DNA of 64,000 nucleotides from contig NC_087074.1 in NCBI RefSeq assembly GCF_026151205.1, forward strand, positions 14,097,167 through 14,161,166, in the 5' to 3' direction. Under the pieces are notes generated by a model. The model made no database searches. It saw nothing but the letters and a program-made list of their open reading frames with translations, and was not told where the DNA came from. The stretch comes from Bolinopsis microptera (Eukaryota; Ctenophora; Tentaculata; Lobata; Bolinopsidae). Of the stretch, positions 1 to 11,292 are shown piece by piece (position 1 is the stretch's first letter; every line of letters starts with the position of its first letter). A program made the translations under genes and the position numbers.

Positions 1-109
1 GATGAAGGAAAGCATGTTAGAGAGAGAAGTTGATGTGACTGTTGATATTGTGAGTAATTTCTTCGGATATTTAAACCATTTTCAATCCCAATCGGATTCG
101 TTTTAACAC

Positions 110-345
110 GCAATTTCGTCATCCAATCTGTTAGTAGGTACGATTTTGTGCGGTGATCAGGTGCGTTTTCACCAGCAATCGTGATTCGTGCTAATGAGAC
201 TCGTTAACCAAGTCTCATTAGGGTCTAATTCGTTTTAACCAGAAATGATGTTTCGTCATCCGATCTCGTAGTACGGTGATGAGATACGTTTTCACTAGCA
301 GTGCTTCGTTAACCAAGTCTTATCAGGGAAATCACGTGACTTGGA
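110..345. repeat. imperfect tandem duplication, about 110-130 bp unit
   Basis: Two imperfect copies share the order 'cggtgat.ag.tacgttttcac.agca' followed by 'ttcgttaaccaagtct'. One copy runs about 140-215 and the other about 270-330. No coding sequence is seen in 1-460. Confidence 0.45.
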
Positions 346-461
346 AATCACAGGGATCATTGACTATATCAATATGTAGTACTTAAGTATAATGATGAAA
401 TAGGGCCAAAAAACGGTGTTTTCCTAAATTATTAACAGCAGCTGAACAGTGAAATTACATC

Positions 462-738
462 GGGGGGTCAATTGTCGGGGGGTCAATTGTCGTACTAAGC
501 CCTATATTTCGCGACAATTGACCCCAGTGTAATTACATAGGGGGTCAATTGTCGGGGGGTCAATTGTCGGGGGGTCAATTGTCGGGGGGTCAATTGTCGG
601 GGGGTCAATTGTCGTACTAAACCTTAGATTTCGCGACAATTTACCCCAGTGTAATTACATAGGGGGTCAATTGTCGGGGGGTCAATTGTCGGGGGGTCAA
701 TTGTCGGGGGGTCAATTGTCGGGGGGTCAATTGTCGCG
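462..738. repeat. G-rich 16-bp minisatellite in three blocks
   Basis: The unit is ggggggtcaattgtcg. It appears twice at 462-492, about five times at 541-614 and about five times at 662-738. The blocks are separated by near-identical spacers of about 47 bp that contain the unit in inverted form (gcgacaattgacccc). The higher-order period is therefore about 120 bp. The array lies just past the 3' end of the minus-strand ABC transporter gene, whose possible polyadenylation signal (AATAAA on minus) is near 749-755. Confidence 0.85.
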
Positions 739-1055
739 ATACCAGTTTTTATTTAACCAAATTTCTTGTACAAAGAATACCTTTACATTGTCAATAATTT
801 GTTCAAAAACACAAATATGAAATATGGGAAAGTTTCTTACATAAAATCTGCAAAATAGTGTGCACTGAAAGTCTGAAAAGTAGTATACCCAATCTTATTA
901 GTTTTACGAATAAAAGTCGAAATCTGACTTCCTGAGTGTCTCATTCATCAGAATAATTCTGTTAAAAACAAAATACGGAGAATGGTCAGTAACAAATAAA
1001 AAATCATGAATGAGTAGAAACATTATGGAAAAATCTTAAACAGTCTTAGTAACTA

Positions 1056-4000
1056 TTATTCCTCGGATGGTCCAAAGTTATTTTCATCTAATTCACAGTC
1101 TACAAATAAAGGCCCGTCCTCTCCAATTAGTGGACATTCCTTGTTGACAACATCATTCAATTTCTTGTCCTTAGAGTGGCTAACTTGTCTAACTAATTCC
1201 TGAGAAGCTTGTTTCATGAGCTGTTTAGCATCCTCTCCTGACACGACACTCTCCTTCATCTTCTTACAAGTATCCTCGACCAGCTGTTTGGATACCAGGT
1301 TAGCATAGTACTTGCCTAGCTCCATCAGCTGTTCATGAGTCCCTCTCTCCTTAACCTCTCCGTCCTTCAGACAGATAATCTCATCTGCCTGTCTTATAGT
1401 GCTGAGTCTGTGAGCTATAACTATAGTTGTCTTGCCCTTCATTAGTTTGTCCAGTGCCTCCTGAACTTCCTTCTCGTTTTGAGCGTCCAGAGCGGAGGTC
1501 GCTTCGTCTAATATCAGGATATCAGGATCTCTCATGGCTGCTCTGGCTATAGCTACTCTCTGCTTTTGTCCTCCCGAGATTTGTAAACCTTGTGAACCTG
1601 CAAACGTGTCCATTCCGCTCCGGAACTTGTTGATAAAGTCACAGTTAGCCAACTCAGCTGCTTTTTTAACCCTTGTCATGGTGATCTGCTCTGGAGTTGC
1701 TGCCCCGTAAGAAATATTCTCCACTAGAGTAGTATTGAGGAGGCTGGGATCCTGGCTGACAATGGCCATCTTTCCGTGGAGCTCTTTCAAATCAAAGTCC
1801 CTGATGTCCTTGCCACCGATGGTAACTCTGCCTTGCTGGGGGTCGTATAGTCTCATGAGTAGCTTGGCTATTGTTGTCTTTCCACTGCCAGAGTCTCCTA
1901 CCAAAGCGGTCATCTTCTTGCGCTGTATTTTCAGGTCCAATCCCGAGAAGACAGTCTCCCCTATCCTGGTGGGATATCCAAAGTGAACATCCTCTAATTG
2001 TATGTCTTCCTCTAGAGAACCGACTATATCGCTACCAGAAACCACCTCACAGGGTGTGGCAATAAAGTCTACATAGTTCTCTACTGCAGACAAATCTTCT
2101 TCGAGCAGTTTTATGTGATGATTCATCCACATAAATTGATTTTGGAAGTTGGCATACACAATGTAAAACATCATGAGATCACCAGGTCCAAAAACTGATT
2201 CTGAGGCGGATAATTCGTAAGCTATCATGAAGGCTAGCAGAAAATACTTAAAGGAATGCTCTGCAAATTCATTCTGAATTCTATTTAGCACAAGGGACCT
2301 CTCACATGACAACCAGCTTTTTTCTGCTACTTTCTGTTCTCTAACGTGAAGTTCCTCTTGAGAAAACTGCTTAACGGTAGATACCATTTTTATAGCCTCG
2401 CTTTTCAAGTTCTCTGCTCCGGAAAATAACTTTGTTTTGCACCGCGCCAACGTCATAGCTTGTCTTCTTGCCGGCATGAGAAACAGAACATTGAAAAAGG
2501 CTGTCAATACAATCACTATTCCCCCAATCGTGGCATTCGCTCTCACTAAATAAAACGCAGATGCAAAAATACCAAGACCATGAGCCAGTGCGTAGGGAAA
2601 GTTCCAGGTCACTAATCTGCACATGCTTTCAACATTGCTCATACTATTGACTTCAGACTGAGTATGAGAGTCATGGTATCCCTGGTGCAAGGACAGTGCC
2701 TTCTCCAGAGAGGTTGTATTCAAAGTACCCATTATCTCGTGATGCCCCTGTACGTGCACTAACACATTTCCGAGGTAGACTAGTCGCTCCAATATTACCA
2801 TCAGCACGAACCCTATTAGGATGGCCCTAATATGCTCAAACCTGCTCTCGCACTTCAACATTGTGTAACATAGGGCAGTGCCGTAGAAGCTCTGATTGTA
2901 AGCTGCTGTGTCGTCAGAGATGATGGTGATAAGGTGACCGGTTAGGTTTAATATCTCTAAGTCCATGACTTTGTGGCATATGAGCAGAGCAATAACAATG
3001 AACATTCTTATTGTGTACTGTCTGGTGAGAAGAGCTTTGGAGATCGCAGAGAGAAGAGCAGATATGGATAACTTAGCGGTGTGTTCCTTCTTATCAAGAT
3101 AAACACCCCTCTTCTCAGCTTCAATAATCAGATCTGTTGTGAATTCTTTAGAACCTGTCTTGTCCAGTATCTTGTTCTTCTTCGTATCAAGAAACAAGGC
3201 TCCCCGCCCAGCTTTCTTACCACACTTCTCACTCACCTCCCCCCACCAACACTCTGCTTCTTTCTTATCAGAGAACTCCGTTACCTCAACCCCGTCTTCC
3301 TCCTCCTTTGTTCCCTGATAAAGCACATTGAACCACTCTTTGTTAACAACACTCTCCTTTCCGCAGGGCTGCTGCTTGTACCCCACCAGTGCTCCAGACT
3401 TTATCTGTATGGAAAGTATTTCCATCCCCGGATCAGCTGTTATAATGGTACGCTTGTGTTTTGGTGTTCTTGAACATACGGGCTCGAAAGTAAAGATTCT
3501 GCCTCGATTTGTCTCCAGTTCTAGTGATGCTGCCGCCCATCTTCTGCTTATCAGGGTCTCGTGTGTAACTCGGACCTGATGGAGAAATCTTTGTTAAATA
3601 GCTGATCGACTTTTAATTTAAGCAATGAATATATAGATTTTTTAAATGACTAAATAAGAAAACGGGAAAACAAGAAAACAAAATATATATTTTTCTGAAT
3701 TTCATGAACTTTTGATACTTATCATTCCAAAACTACACATACCAAGTATTCGTTATCTGAGAAGATGATTGTTTTTCCGTGTGATTTGCCTCCTCCTAGA
3801 CCGTAAGACCAAATACTGTCATCATCATACGTTATAATGATACTGTCTATAACCTGTTTACCTGGACATACCAATTTTATAATTCCTATGTAATATCACC
3901 ATGGCAACAATTTAGGGGTTTAGGGCACAGTAATGGGATAGTAGGACGCACATTTTAAAATCCTAGTCTTTCCCTTATCCCGCATTACAGCTATTTTTAT

Positions 4001-4206
4001 AGAACAGCATTTGTCTTGGCAGCTATTCTACAAAGTGCGTAGATAGTTGAGACATATTGATGTTCAACACTGTATTGTTTTATTCTAATCTCTCAAATCT
4101 TAATCAATTACAGGTTTTAATGGATATTAGAGAACAAACCTTGTATTTCTATCTTCTTGATCCGATACTCTGCTTTAGTTTTGGTGATTACTCTGTCAGG
4201 GTCCAT
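1056..4206 (-). CDS. jacalin-like lectin domain fused to TAP-like ABC half-transporter (3 exons)
   Basis: I read three exons on the minus strand: 4206-4140, 3885-3743 and 3575-1056, joined by GT–AG introns in phase 1 and phase 0, giving 909 residues. The long final ORF alone (from 3425) lacks the N-terminus. Exons 1-2 and the first 150 nt of exon 3 encode a region of about 120-135 residues with jacalin-family hallmarks: VIDSI then TYDD, a GLGGG loop, LELETNRGR, and IQIKSGAL near residues 125-135. A charged linker follows, then about six hydrophobic segments (about residues 255-560). The nucleotide-binding domain has Walker A GDSGSGKTT (about 629), Q-loop VSQDP, signature ISGGQ (about 735), Walker B ILILDEATSALD (about 752) and H-loop IAHRLST (about 790). 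Family knowledge: such half-transporters dimerise and pump peptides or lipids. No signal peptide is seen, so the lectin part should be cytosolic. Substrate unknown. An alternative exon-2 acceptor 24 nt downstream keeps frame but trims the lectin domain. Confidence 0.8.
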
Positions 4207-5650
4207 GGCAAGGACTGCTTAAAGTAACCGAGTGTTAGTGTCATAAAGATGAATAGCAGAACATTTAACATTGTGTCAGTGAAACATACCTTGACAGTGA
4301 TTATAACCTTATAACGGGAATGGAAATTCCGCCATCGAAAAAGTGAGGTAAAATGGTTGGTTATTCGTACAACCAAATTGTTGTATTACTATTAACACAA
4401 TTTCATTTAGGTAATACTAAAAGTACTAAATTAACAAGTCAATACCATTACCGTCGTATAGTTTATTGGCACTATAAATTCAGCTGGATACAAAATAAAA
4501 ATGTACAGAAATAACTGATTGCGTTCGTGTGAGGTCTACGTTATTTCAATCAAAGAGCGATGAACAAAAGAGCATGCGAAGAAGACGTACTGAGAGAAGC
4601 TGCTGGTAAGAATGTGGTCGCAGTGTAGAGTTGATGTAATGAATTGTGGGATTAAACCTACTTTTGTGTTTGGAGCTGCGTCAGAGATTTTGGAATCCAA
4701 CACAAAAAAAAAACATTATGCATAATAATTAAAAGAGAAACAGTCTCAGTTCACAAATTTGAAATTGCCGTGATACAATAGCTCAATAGGATATACGGAC
4801 TAATTAGCTGTCAAACTCAAAGATTACTAAACATTAATCCCGTCCTATTTGCTTGTGAAGATGTTGCTAATATAAAGTTATAAGTGCAGTATTAGATCAT
4901 TTTGTGTGATAAACATTTACTAAAATTACGGTAGCCAAAAATGTGTCCACCAGCAGCAGCAAGAGTGGGGAAAATTTACAATATCTCACGATTTCAATTC
5001 CCTAGCAAACTCTCAGGTGAGAAACAGCTACGATTGGATCTGAACTTCTGAAAGTGAAAGTATTTATATATAGAATGAGAGATTAGGTCATCGCAGACTC
5101 TTAGCTCATGCTGGAAATTGATCAGAAGAAGTATTAGGTAATGGGCCTTATTACCTAATCTCAACTGCTGTATGACCTTATGAATCAATGATCTAACTCA
5201 ATTTGGAGCACTGAATTGTGCAAATACCGTCATCGAATTATGGTAACAAGCCAAAGTATGAAAAATGAAATTTATCTGTTATCTGTTACCGTTAGATAAA
5301 ACTAATATACTCGAACTGGTCCAGCATTCCAGTGAAACGTACTGAGAGATTTGAGCAGCCCACCCTATAGAGTTAGGACAGGTCTCCAGTAACTACCAAA
5401 CAAACAAATATGAGATCTACTTGTAGGTAACGGTATATTAGAACCAGACAGATACAGAGTGTGAAGGGCCTTAACGGAACCCCTCGGTTTCAGTTCCTTG
5501 TTTATAGGATCTAATTTTAACTGAATTTTCTCCATCGAATTTTGAACCTAAGTCCTAATATAACGACAGGGAACCTAACGACAGAGAGAGAGAGAAAGAA
5601 TAACGCACCAAAGTGAAGATTATATCTGATATACCCAAGGCTAGATAACA
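4207..5650. other. non-coding stretch upstream of the ABC transporter
   Basis: I see no coding sequence or clear repeat here. The promoter of the minus-strand transporter gene presumably lies in the first few hundred bases, but no core element is convincing. Confidence 0.5.
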
Positions 5651-5660
5651 GCTGGAACTT

Positions 5661-5862
5661 GGACTGCAGACTGGTGAGAGTACTGTTTCATTCTCTAAAT
5701 ACGTCCCTCGGACTGCAGACTGGCGAGAGTACTGTTTCATTCTCTAAATACAGGAACTCGGACTGCAGACTGGCGAGAGTACTGTTTCATTCTCTAAATA
5801 CAGGAACTTGGACTGCAGACTGGCGAGAGTACTGTTTCATTCTCTAAATACGTCCCTCGGAC
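5661..5862. repeat. 49-50-bp tandem repeat, four copies
   Basis: Copies start at 5661, 5710, 5760 and 5810. Each carries ggactgcagactgg.gagag followed by tactgtttcattctctaaa. The overlapping open frames are by-products of the repeat. Confidence 0.9.
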
Positions 5863-7590
5863 TTTCTTTACTTGGGGCACCAACAGACAACGTTACGCCA
5901 CTGCTCGGAGGCCCATTATGGCATAAACTGGCATGGAGTTTTAGAATCAACATTTTTTTTTCCAAACTTTTTAATTTCAGTTCAATTTATATCAGACTAA
6001 ATGATATCATTGGATCCATAGAATTAGAAACAAGTTATAATTAGATTATTAAATAAGTAACAAGTTTTTAATTTTATTTGTCTGAATCGCATTACGGTAT
6101 GGCATCACATTTTCCAACATTTTTACCGCTGAACGACTGCATTTCTTAAATTATAAAAAAAATCAGAAAGTTTCAGATATTAGGGGTTTTTGAAATGCCT
6201 TAAAACGTTCATATCACATTAATTATGTCCGTTCTGGCAATGTCCTATCAAATTACGTCCGTATGTCTTAAAAATACGTTGAGTTTCAGGGCACATTAAT
6301 ATTATGCTATTCAAGGACATAAAACCGCAGATCTGCAATAATTTTCATGATTATTGCCAAAAACAAAATTAAATCACTTGTTATTGCCAAAGCATAACAG
6401 TCACAAATAGTTCCAGACATTTAATTTGGTCTCATGATGTTTCACTCCACAAGGCTTAATTTAAAACGTAGGATCTCAAACAGCCATATGCCTTATGAAA
6501 GCTCGTATTCTTTTCTGTTTGTCTTTCTCTTTTATTCTTGATCGTCAAAACATATTACGTCCTCTCGATCGTTAAAACATCCATCTTTAACTTTCTGCCG
6601 TCACACCTTGTCCACGGGTTAAACTGCATAGTCTCTTGTTACATGTACGAGATTTGAAAGTGAAAGTGAGAATTGGGGTACCACGTGATGACGTGACTAG
6701 ATGAGATCTGGTTGATCTCTGGTCACGTGGTATCGGAGTAAAGTTAACGGGTGATACTCGTAAAATATCTGTTCCATATTTCGTCGACGAGTCCAACTCG
6801 GCGCGCGTCCTGGTAGGTTGTAAACCTACAAGAGTAAAGAGATTATGTATCTCTAGTCATAGATTCCTGTAGCTTAGAATTCGGCTTGAATCCTAGACTA
6901 CTGGATGGAACCTTGATATAACGGCAAGTAACGAGTATTGAGTAAGATTAGATATTGAGTAAGATTAGGTATTACTCTCTGGTCAGGAAATCCTATGGAT
7001 TCGTGGTTACAACACATGGTTGTGTTGTTTCACTTCAGTGTTTGACAATGGAGTGAGTCTGAGGGTGCGAGTGTACCGATAATATGGTTTTCAGCTGATA
7101 AGACATATAACACAGTTTCTGCATTATAGGTTTAAAAGTTAAGTGTAGGTTAATTGTAAATGTAATACAGCCGAGAATTTCCTCACGGTTGTCATTTACC
7201 AGGACTGTGTGTGTAAAAAGTTCGCTGTGTGGTGTGTAACTCGAATCCACTGCACGATAACGGTTATTTATTGTGTATTAAGTTTCTCTTTCAATAGCGA
7301 TCCAATATCTATTCTAACTTTTATAATATCAGCTTTTATGATAATAGCTATTGGATTGATAATGATATCGAAAGAGAAACTTCCTTTCAGCGCTTTGTCA
7401 GGTTATTTGAGTGCCCCACTCTTAATTGTTTCTGATCGCTATCTCTGCTAATGGTATATGAAAATATGATCACTATCAGAGTTCGCTTATCAGTTAAAGA
7501 AACCGAATGTATTTGAGAGTTATCAATTGCGATTACATTTATCTTTTTCATTTATAAGTGTAGATCAGCCAAAGTCTTTCTCTTTACACG
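5863..7590. other. non-coding stretch with scattered short repeats
   Basis: No gene is recognised. It holds an inverted pair of CACGTG-containing segments at about 6680-6735, a dispersed repeat at 6744-6830 and a short duplication (attgagtaagatta) at 6936-6972. Confidence 0.5.
6744..6830 (+). repeat. dispersed repeat, copy 1 (inverted copy at 11728-11808)
   Basis: The blocks gggtgatactcgtaaaatat, gagtccaactcggcgcgcgt and cctggtaggttgta occur here. They occur again in reverse complement at 11728-11808, where about 16 bp between the first two blocks is missing. Confidence 0.75.
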
Positions 7591-7596
7591 CAGGGT

Positions 7597-7775
7597 TGCA
7601 TATCACGTGGGCACGCGCAGTCACGTGGTCACGCGCGGTCACGTGACAACCACTCACGCGATTCCCACAACCAATGAGGATGGAGTTGTGTAGCCATGTG
7701 CACGGCCTCAAGTCACGTGGTAGTGGCGACTGTAAGAGGTTATCACCAACGGTAAGTGCGAATATAAAGTGATTT
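7597..7775 (+). promoter_or_regulatory. candidate promoter with clustered CACGTG E-boxes
   Basis: Four TCACGTG motifs (about 7603, 7621, 7639 and 7714) occur within 120 bp. A CCAAT sequence follows at about 7671 and a TATA-like aatataaag at about 7760. CACGTG is the site of bHLH-zip factors such as USF, MITF or MYC. The cluster lies 400-580 bp upstream of the start codon at 8176 and is the likeliest control region of that gene. The assignment is inference. Confidence 0.4.
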
Positions 7776-8175
7776 GTATCGCCCTACAGATTATTGGGAC
7801 AGAATCAGCGATATCAAATGTTAGTGTTCATTAAACGAGCCATAACGAAAGACTTTGTTTCCATTGAATTTCATTAATACTTCAGTTTCAAGCGGTAGTA
7901 ACGCAAATCGGTTTCACTTTAAATCTTGTTTTTACGGTCGCAGTTCCTCAAATGTTCATCAGTTACGTCTCGACACGACAGGGTTCTGCTTGAGTTCAAC
8001 TCTTGGGCAAGATTTCACCATGAGTCAAACGTTTTTCTCATTTAGAGTTTTTAAACCCGAACTGTTGACATGCGTTCATGTGTACCTAGTAGTACGAAGG
8101 TTAACATTTAATTCCTATTAATATTTCCGCTGAATGTAATTTCAATCTTGTTCTAGCTAAATTCTCTACCTCGAC

Positions 8176-9367
8176 ATGAAACTGTTTATTCTACTCGCAC
8201 TCTTCGGGATGCTGGCTTTTATCAACTGCGACGAAGCAGGTTAGATATTCTCCATTAAAATTATATTTGCTCCGAGACAATTTTAATTTTAAATATTGCA
8301 CCTGTACTTAACTCTTCAATCTTCTAGTTGCATAAGGGGTCGTTCACATATTACGTTATCAATACTTTGGCAATTTTTACCCCCCCCCCCTCCGTAATCA
8401 TCCGTAATTAAGACCGAACCCCCCCCCCTATATTACGTAATTAAGGTTTGACCCCCCCCCCCCGTAATCCAGACCCAACCCCTCTCCTACATTACGTAAA
8501 CAAGATTAGACACCCCCCCCCCCCCCCCCCCATTTATAGCTATCACAACATTTAAAGCTATCACAACATTTAAAGCCATCACAACTGATTAATGAATGAA
8601 ATAATCGCAGAGCACTTCTTAAACGAAAACTGGTTTAAAATACGAAAATTTTGATGACATAATTAAGGAAAATTGTCTAATTGGTATTTCGAAAATCGGT
8701 AAAAAATTAAAATTTTGATTACGTAGGTAATCATCGACCAAAACCCCCCCCCCCCCCCCCCCGTAATTAACCGTAAGCATTTGAAACCCCCCCTCGGCTG
8801 ATTACGTAATGTGTGAACGACCCCTAATGCGTATCCATTTCTACAGTTGTTGCCTAGTCTTACTTTTGGAAAGGTTTAAGTGAAAGTTTAACGACAAGTT
8901 CATTACCTCTAGCTTTTATCTAATCTGTTTCCGCGGCAGGAGGTGACGGTGCAGCTGAAGGTGACGGTGCAGCTGAAGGTGACGGTGCAGCTGAAGGTGA
9001 TGGTGCAGCTGAAGGTGACGATGCAGCCGGAGGTGACGATGCAGCCGGAGGTGATGATGCAGCCGGAGGTGACGATGCAGCCGGAGGTGACGGTGCAGCC
9101 GAAGGTGACGATGCAGCAAGTAAGTGTATTTTGAGGGTACATTGACTATTCGTATTGATCTCAGCAACATAATTTTATTGAATCATCACGGGTAGACGTC
9201 CTTGTTGTCCACCCCTCACTCTAGCCTGGACCACTAAATTTGTAAATAAGATACCTTCGATATTTAGAGTTTATTCCTTATTAACATTTTAATTTTCAGA
9301 AGACGGAGCAGTTCCGATGCAGCTTGCCCTCCTCGCCCTCTTCCCTGCTGTGGCCCTAGTTTTCTAG
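8176..9367 (+). CDS. small secreted, probably GPI-anchored acidic repeat protein (3 exons)
   Basis: Exons 8176-8239, 8940-9119 and 9300-9367 join at two phase-1 GT–AG introns into a 103-residue protein. Exon 1 is a textbook signal peptide (MKLFILLALFGMLAFINC). Exon 2 is exactly ten copies of an 18-bp unit encoding Gly-Asp-(Gly/Asp)-Ala-Ala-(Glu/Gly). Exon 3 ends the protein with KDGAVPMQ and a hydrophobic tail (LALLALFPAVALVF) right before the stop. A signal peptide plus a C-terminal hydrophobic tail after a short polar segment is the pattern of a GPI-anchored surface protein; this is inferred, not proven. The repeat region is strongly acidic and has no Ser/Thr, so it is not a mucin. No homologue is recognised. 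Intron 1 holds a MITE. Confidence 0.75.
8334..8827. mobile_element. MITE with poly-C interior in intron 1 of the repeat-protein gene
   Basis: Terminal inverted repeats of about 25 bp match: aggggtcgttcacatattac at the left and its complement, gtaatgtgtgaacgacccct, at the right. The flanks are consistent with a TA target duplication. The interior has several runs of 9-18 C interspersed with attacgtaat or ccgtaat. No ORF is present, so it is a non-autonomous element. Confidence 0.8.
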
Positions 9368-9709
9368 ACCAGTTTCAGTTTTACTGAGTTGAGGACTTAT
9401 CTATGTTGAAAGTACGATTGTTTTGATAAATTGTTTCTTGCAAGTGATTGTGAAGTTGTTTTAATCATTCATTAATTTTTACCATTTTTATTCCCACTCA
9501 TGAGAAAATTTACGATTATCTAATGTGTCTTTCTTCGTTGAACAACATATTTCTCAAAATTTGACCATAATTATTATTTAAGGATGTTTACTAGCAATAA
9601 GGGTGGTGACTGGTGTCTAAGGTTGAATTGGTGAGCGTTTTGGGAGATCGTAATTATGACCGCTCAACTGATATCTTGATTCTACGGTAATAACTTGAAC
9701 CTGTTCTTA
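9368..9709. other. 3' flank of the repeat-protein gene, nothing recognised
   Basis: AT-rich sequence with no ORF or repeat that I can name. It probably includes the 3' UTR of the preceding gene. Confidence 0.4.
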
Positions 9710-9710
9710 T

Positions 9711-10882
9711 GGAGGGGGGGGGGGGGGGGGGGAGCCAAGTGGATATTTGTAGATATTTGGATAATGTCATCCACTTTTTTCGTGAATTATCCATTACAAT
9801 AATCTACAAATATCTACATTTATCTACAAAAAATGTATATCTCAAATATGTGCCCAGAAATTTACTGAATTTTTGGAGATAAATGTATAAATTTGTAGAA
9901 TTTGTAGAATTTTCGTGAATTATCCATTGATAATAATCTACAAATATCTACAGGGTGGGCCAAAAGTCAGTACCCATACGTTGGCCTTTATAGCTCAGTC
10001 ACTGAGTGCCCAATTTAAATACTTCCTTCTGATATGACTTAGTACCACCACTGGTTCGAGGAATTTGTCAACTCGAAAAATATTCGCGTTCATTTTTTTC
10101 AAATGGAGGTTCATTTTCACATTTATTTGATAGTTTGGATAGTTGGATCAAGCTTAATGTTATTAAATTGTGTTTGGCCATTCGAATTACGTTTGTCCTG
10201 AAAGAATTAAAACTGTAGCTTCTCAGATGACCGAGATATGAAGCATAACGAGTTTATTCATTACGTGTGATCAGGTGATTGGATTACCTAATCACGTGAT
10301 AAGGTGACCCCGTTAACTACCCCGTTAAACATTATGGGAATTGTTAAGAGTGCCCAATTAAGGTGTCGTGTCACGGTGTCACATAATCACCCAGTCAATT
10401 TTTTTAACGAGATACAGAAAATGCTTGATAACTTCGTCATTTCTAATCCGTTTTGCCTCATGTTTTCAGATCATATGTAACATTTGATAATCTACCGTCT
10501 CTGAAAAAATTAGGCGTTCAGCATGTTCAGAGAAAACAATATAGGTGTTTTAATATTGAATGGGCGTGGTCTAAAATATTCGAATTTTCAAATTTTGACG
10601 ACGGAATCCTCGAACCAGTAAGTACAGTATGCAATCTGCAAAGCAACAGCTCTCAAATATAAAACACGGCGGAGCTATTAAGGCCAACGTATGGGTACTG
10701 ACTTTTGGCCCACCCTGTACATTTATCTACAAAAAATGTAATCTCAAATATGTGCCCAGAAATTGTACTGAATTTTTGGAGATAAATGTATAAATTTGTA
10801 AAATGTCATCCACTTTTTTCGTGGATTATCCATTCTACATTAATCTACAAATATCTACAAATATCCACTTGGCTCCCCCCCT
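9711..10882. mobile_element. foldback element interrupted by a mariner-type MITE
   Basis: The left arm starts with a G run and agccaagtggatatttgtag. The right arm ends with ctacaaatatccacttggct and a C run. Within both arms the segments aatgtcatccactttttt and aatctacaaatatctac recur, so the arms are long imperfect inverted repeats. A separate element (9951-10717) sits between them. Confidence 0.75.
9951..10717. mobile_element. mariner-type non-autonomous element, copy 1
   Basis: It has perfect terminal inverted repeats, beginning cagggtgggccaaaagtcag and continuing past 30 bp, and is flanked on both sides by TA, the Tc1/mariner target duplication. It is 767 bp long. The ORF inside matches no transposase that I can recognise. 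A related copy in the opposite orientation lies at 17408-18016. Confidence 0.85.
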
Positions 10883-11290
10883 ATGGAAAACTGGTGAGCA
10901 TATTACTAGTGAAGATATTATATCGTTCAAATATGAGTTTGTTAATGCAACTAAATCCTTACAATAGCCATAATATAATGGTACCGATCTAAAGTATTCC
11001 TTTCTGTTCAACCGGTAACTCATTATTCGTCTAAATTATAAGATGTTTACTAAGTATTATCTGTTTACATTACTATCAGCGCGTATGAGACCTGGCATAA
11101 CTGAACACTTGAGCATGGAGCAGGTCAACTTGGTTCACCATGTTATTAACACATAATAATATAATAAAAACCACAGTAATCTCAAACTATTACAGCATAC
11201 AGACTTTCTGCTGAACTGAATGTAATACTAATGGCGACTGCCCACTAAGGTTAATTAATTAGCGTGTTATAAAACTATTTCTCTTCACTT
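10883..11290. other. non-coding stretch, nothing recognised
   Basis: AT-rich, with no credible ORF or repeat seen. Confidence 0.4.
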
Positions 11291-11292
11291 TT

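Noticed and set aside
3081..3579. Plus-strand ORFs of 130 and 83 codons
   Set aside because: They are antisense shadows of the ABC transporter exon, with no family features of their own.
8909..9170. Minus- and plus-strand ORFs over the 18-bp repeats (Thr/Cys- or His/Leu-rich)
   Set aside because: The sense frame joined by splicing gives a coherent secreted protein; the other frames are by-products of the repeat.
10453..10662. 69-codon ORF inside the mariner MITE as a transposase fragment
   Set aside because: It contains none of the DDE or helix-turn-helix motifs of mariner transposases, and the element is too short.
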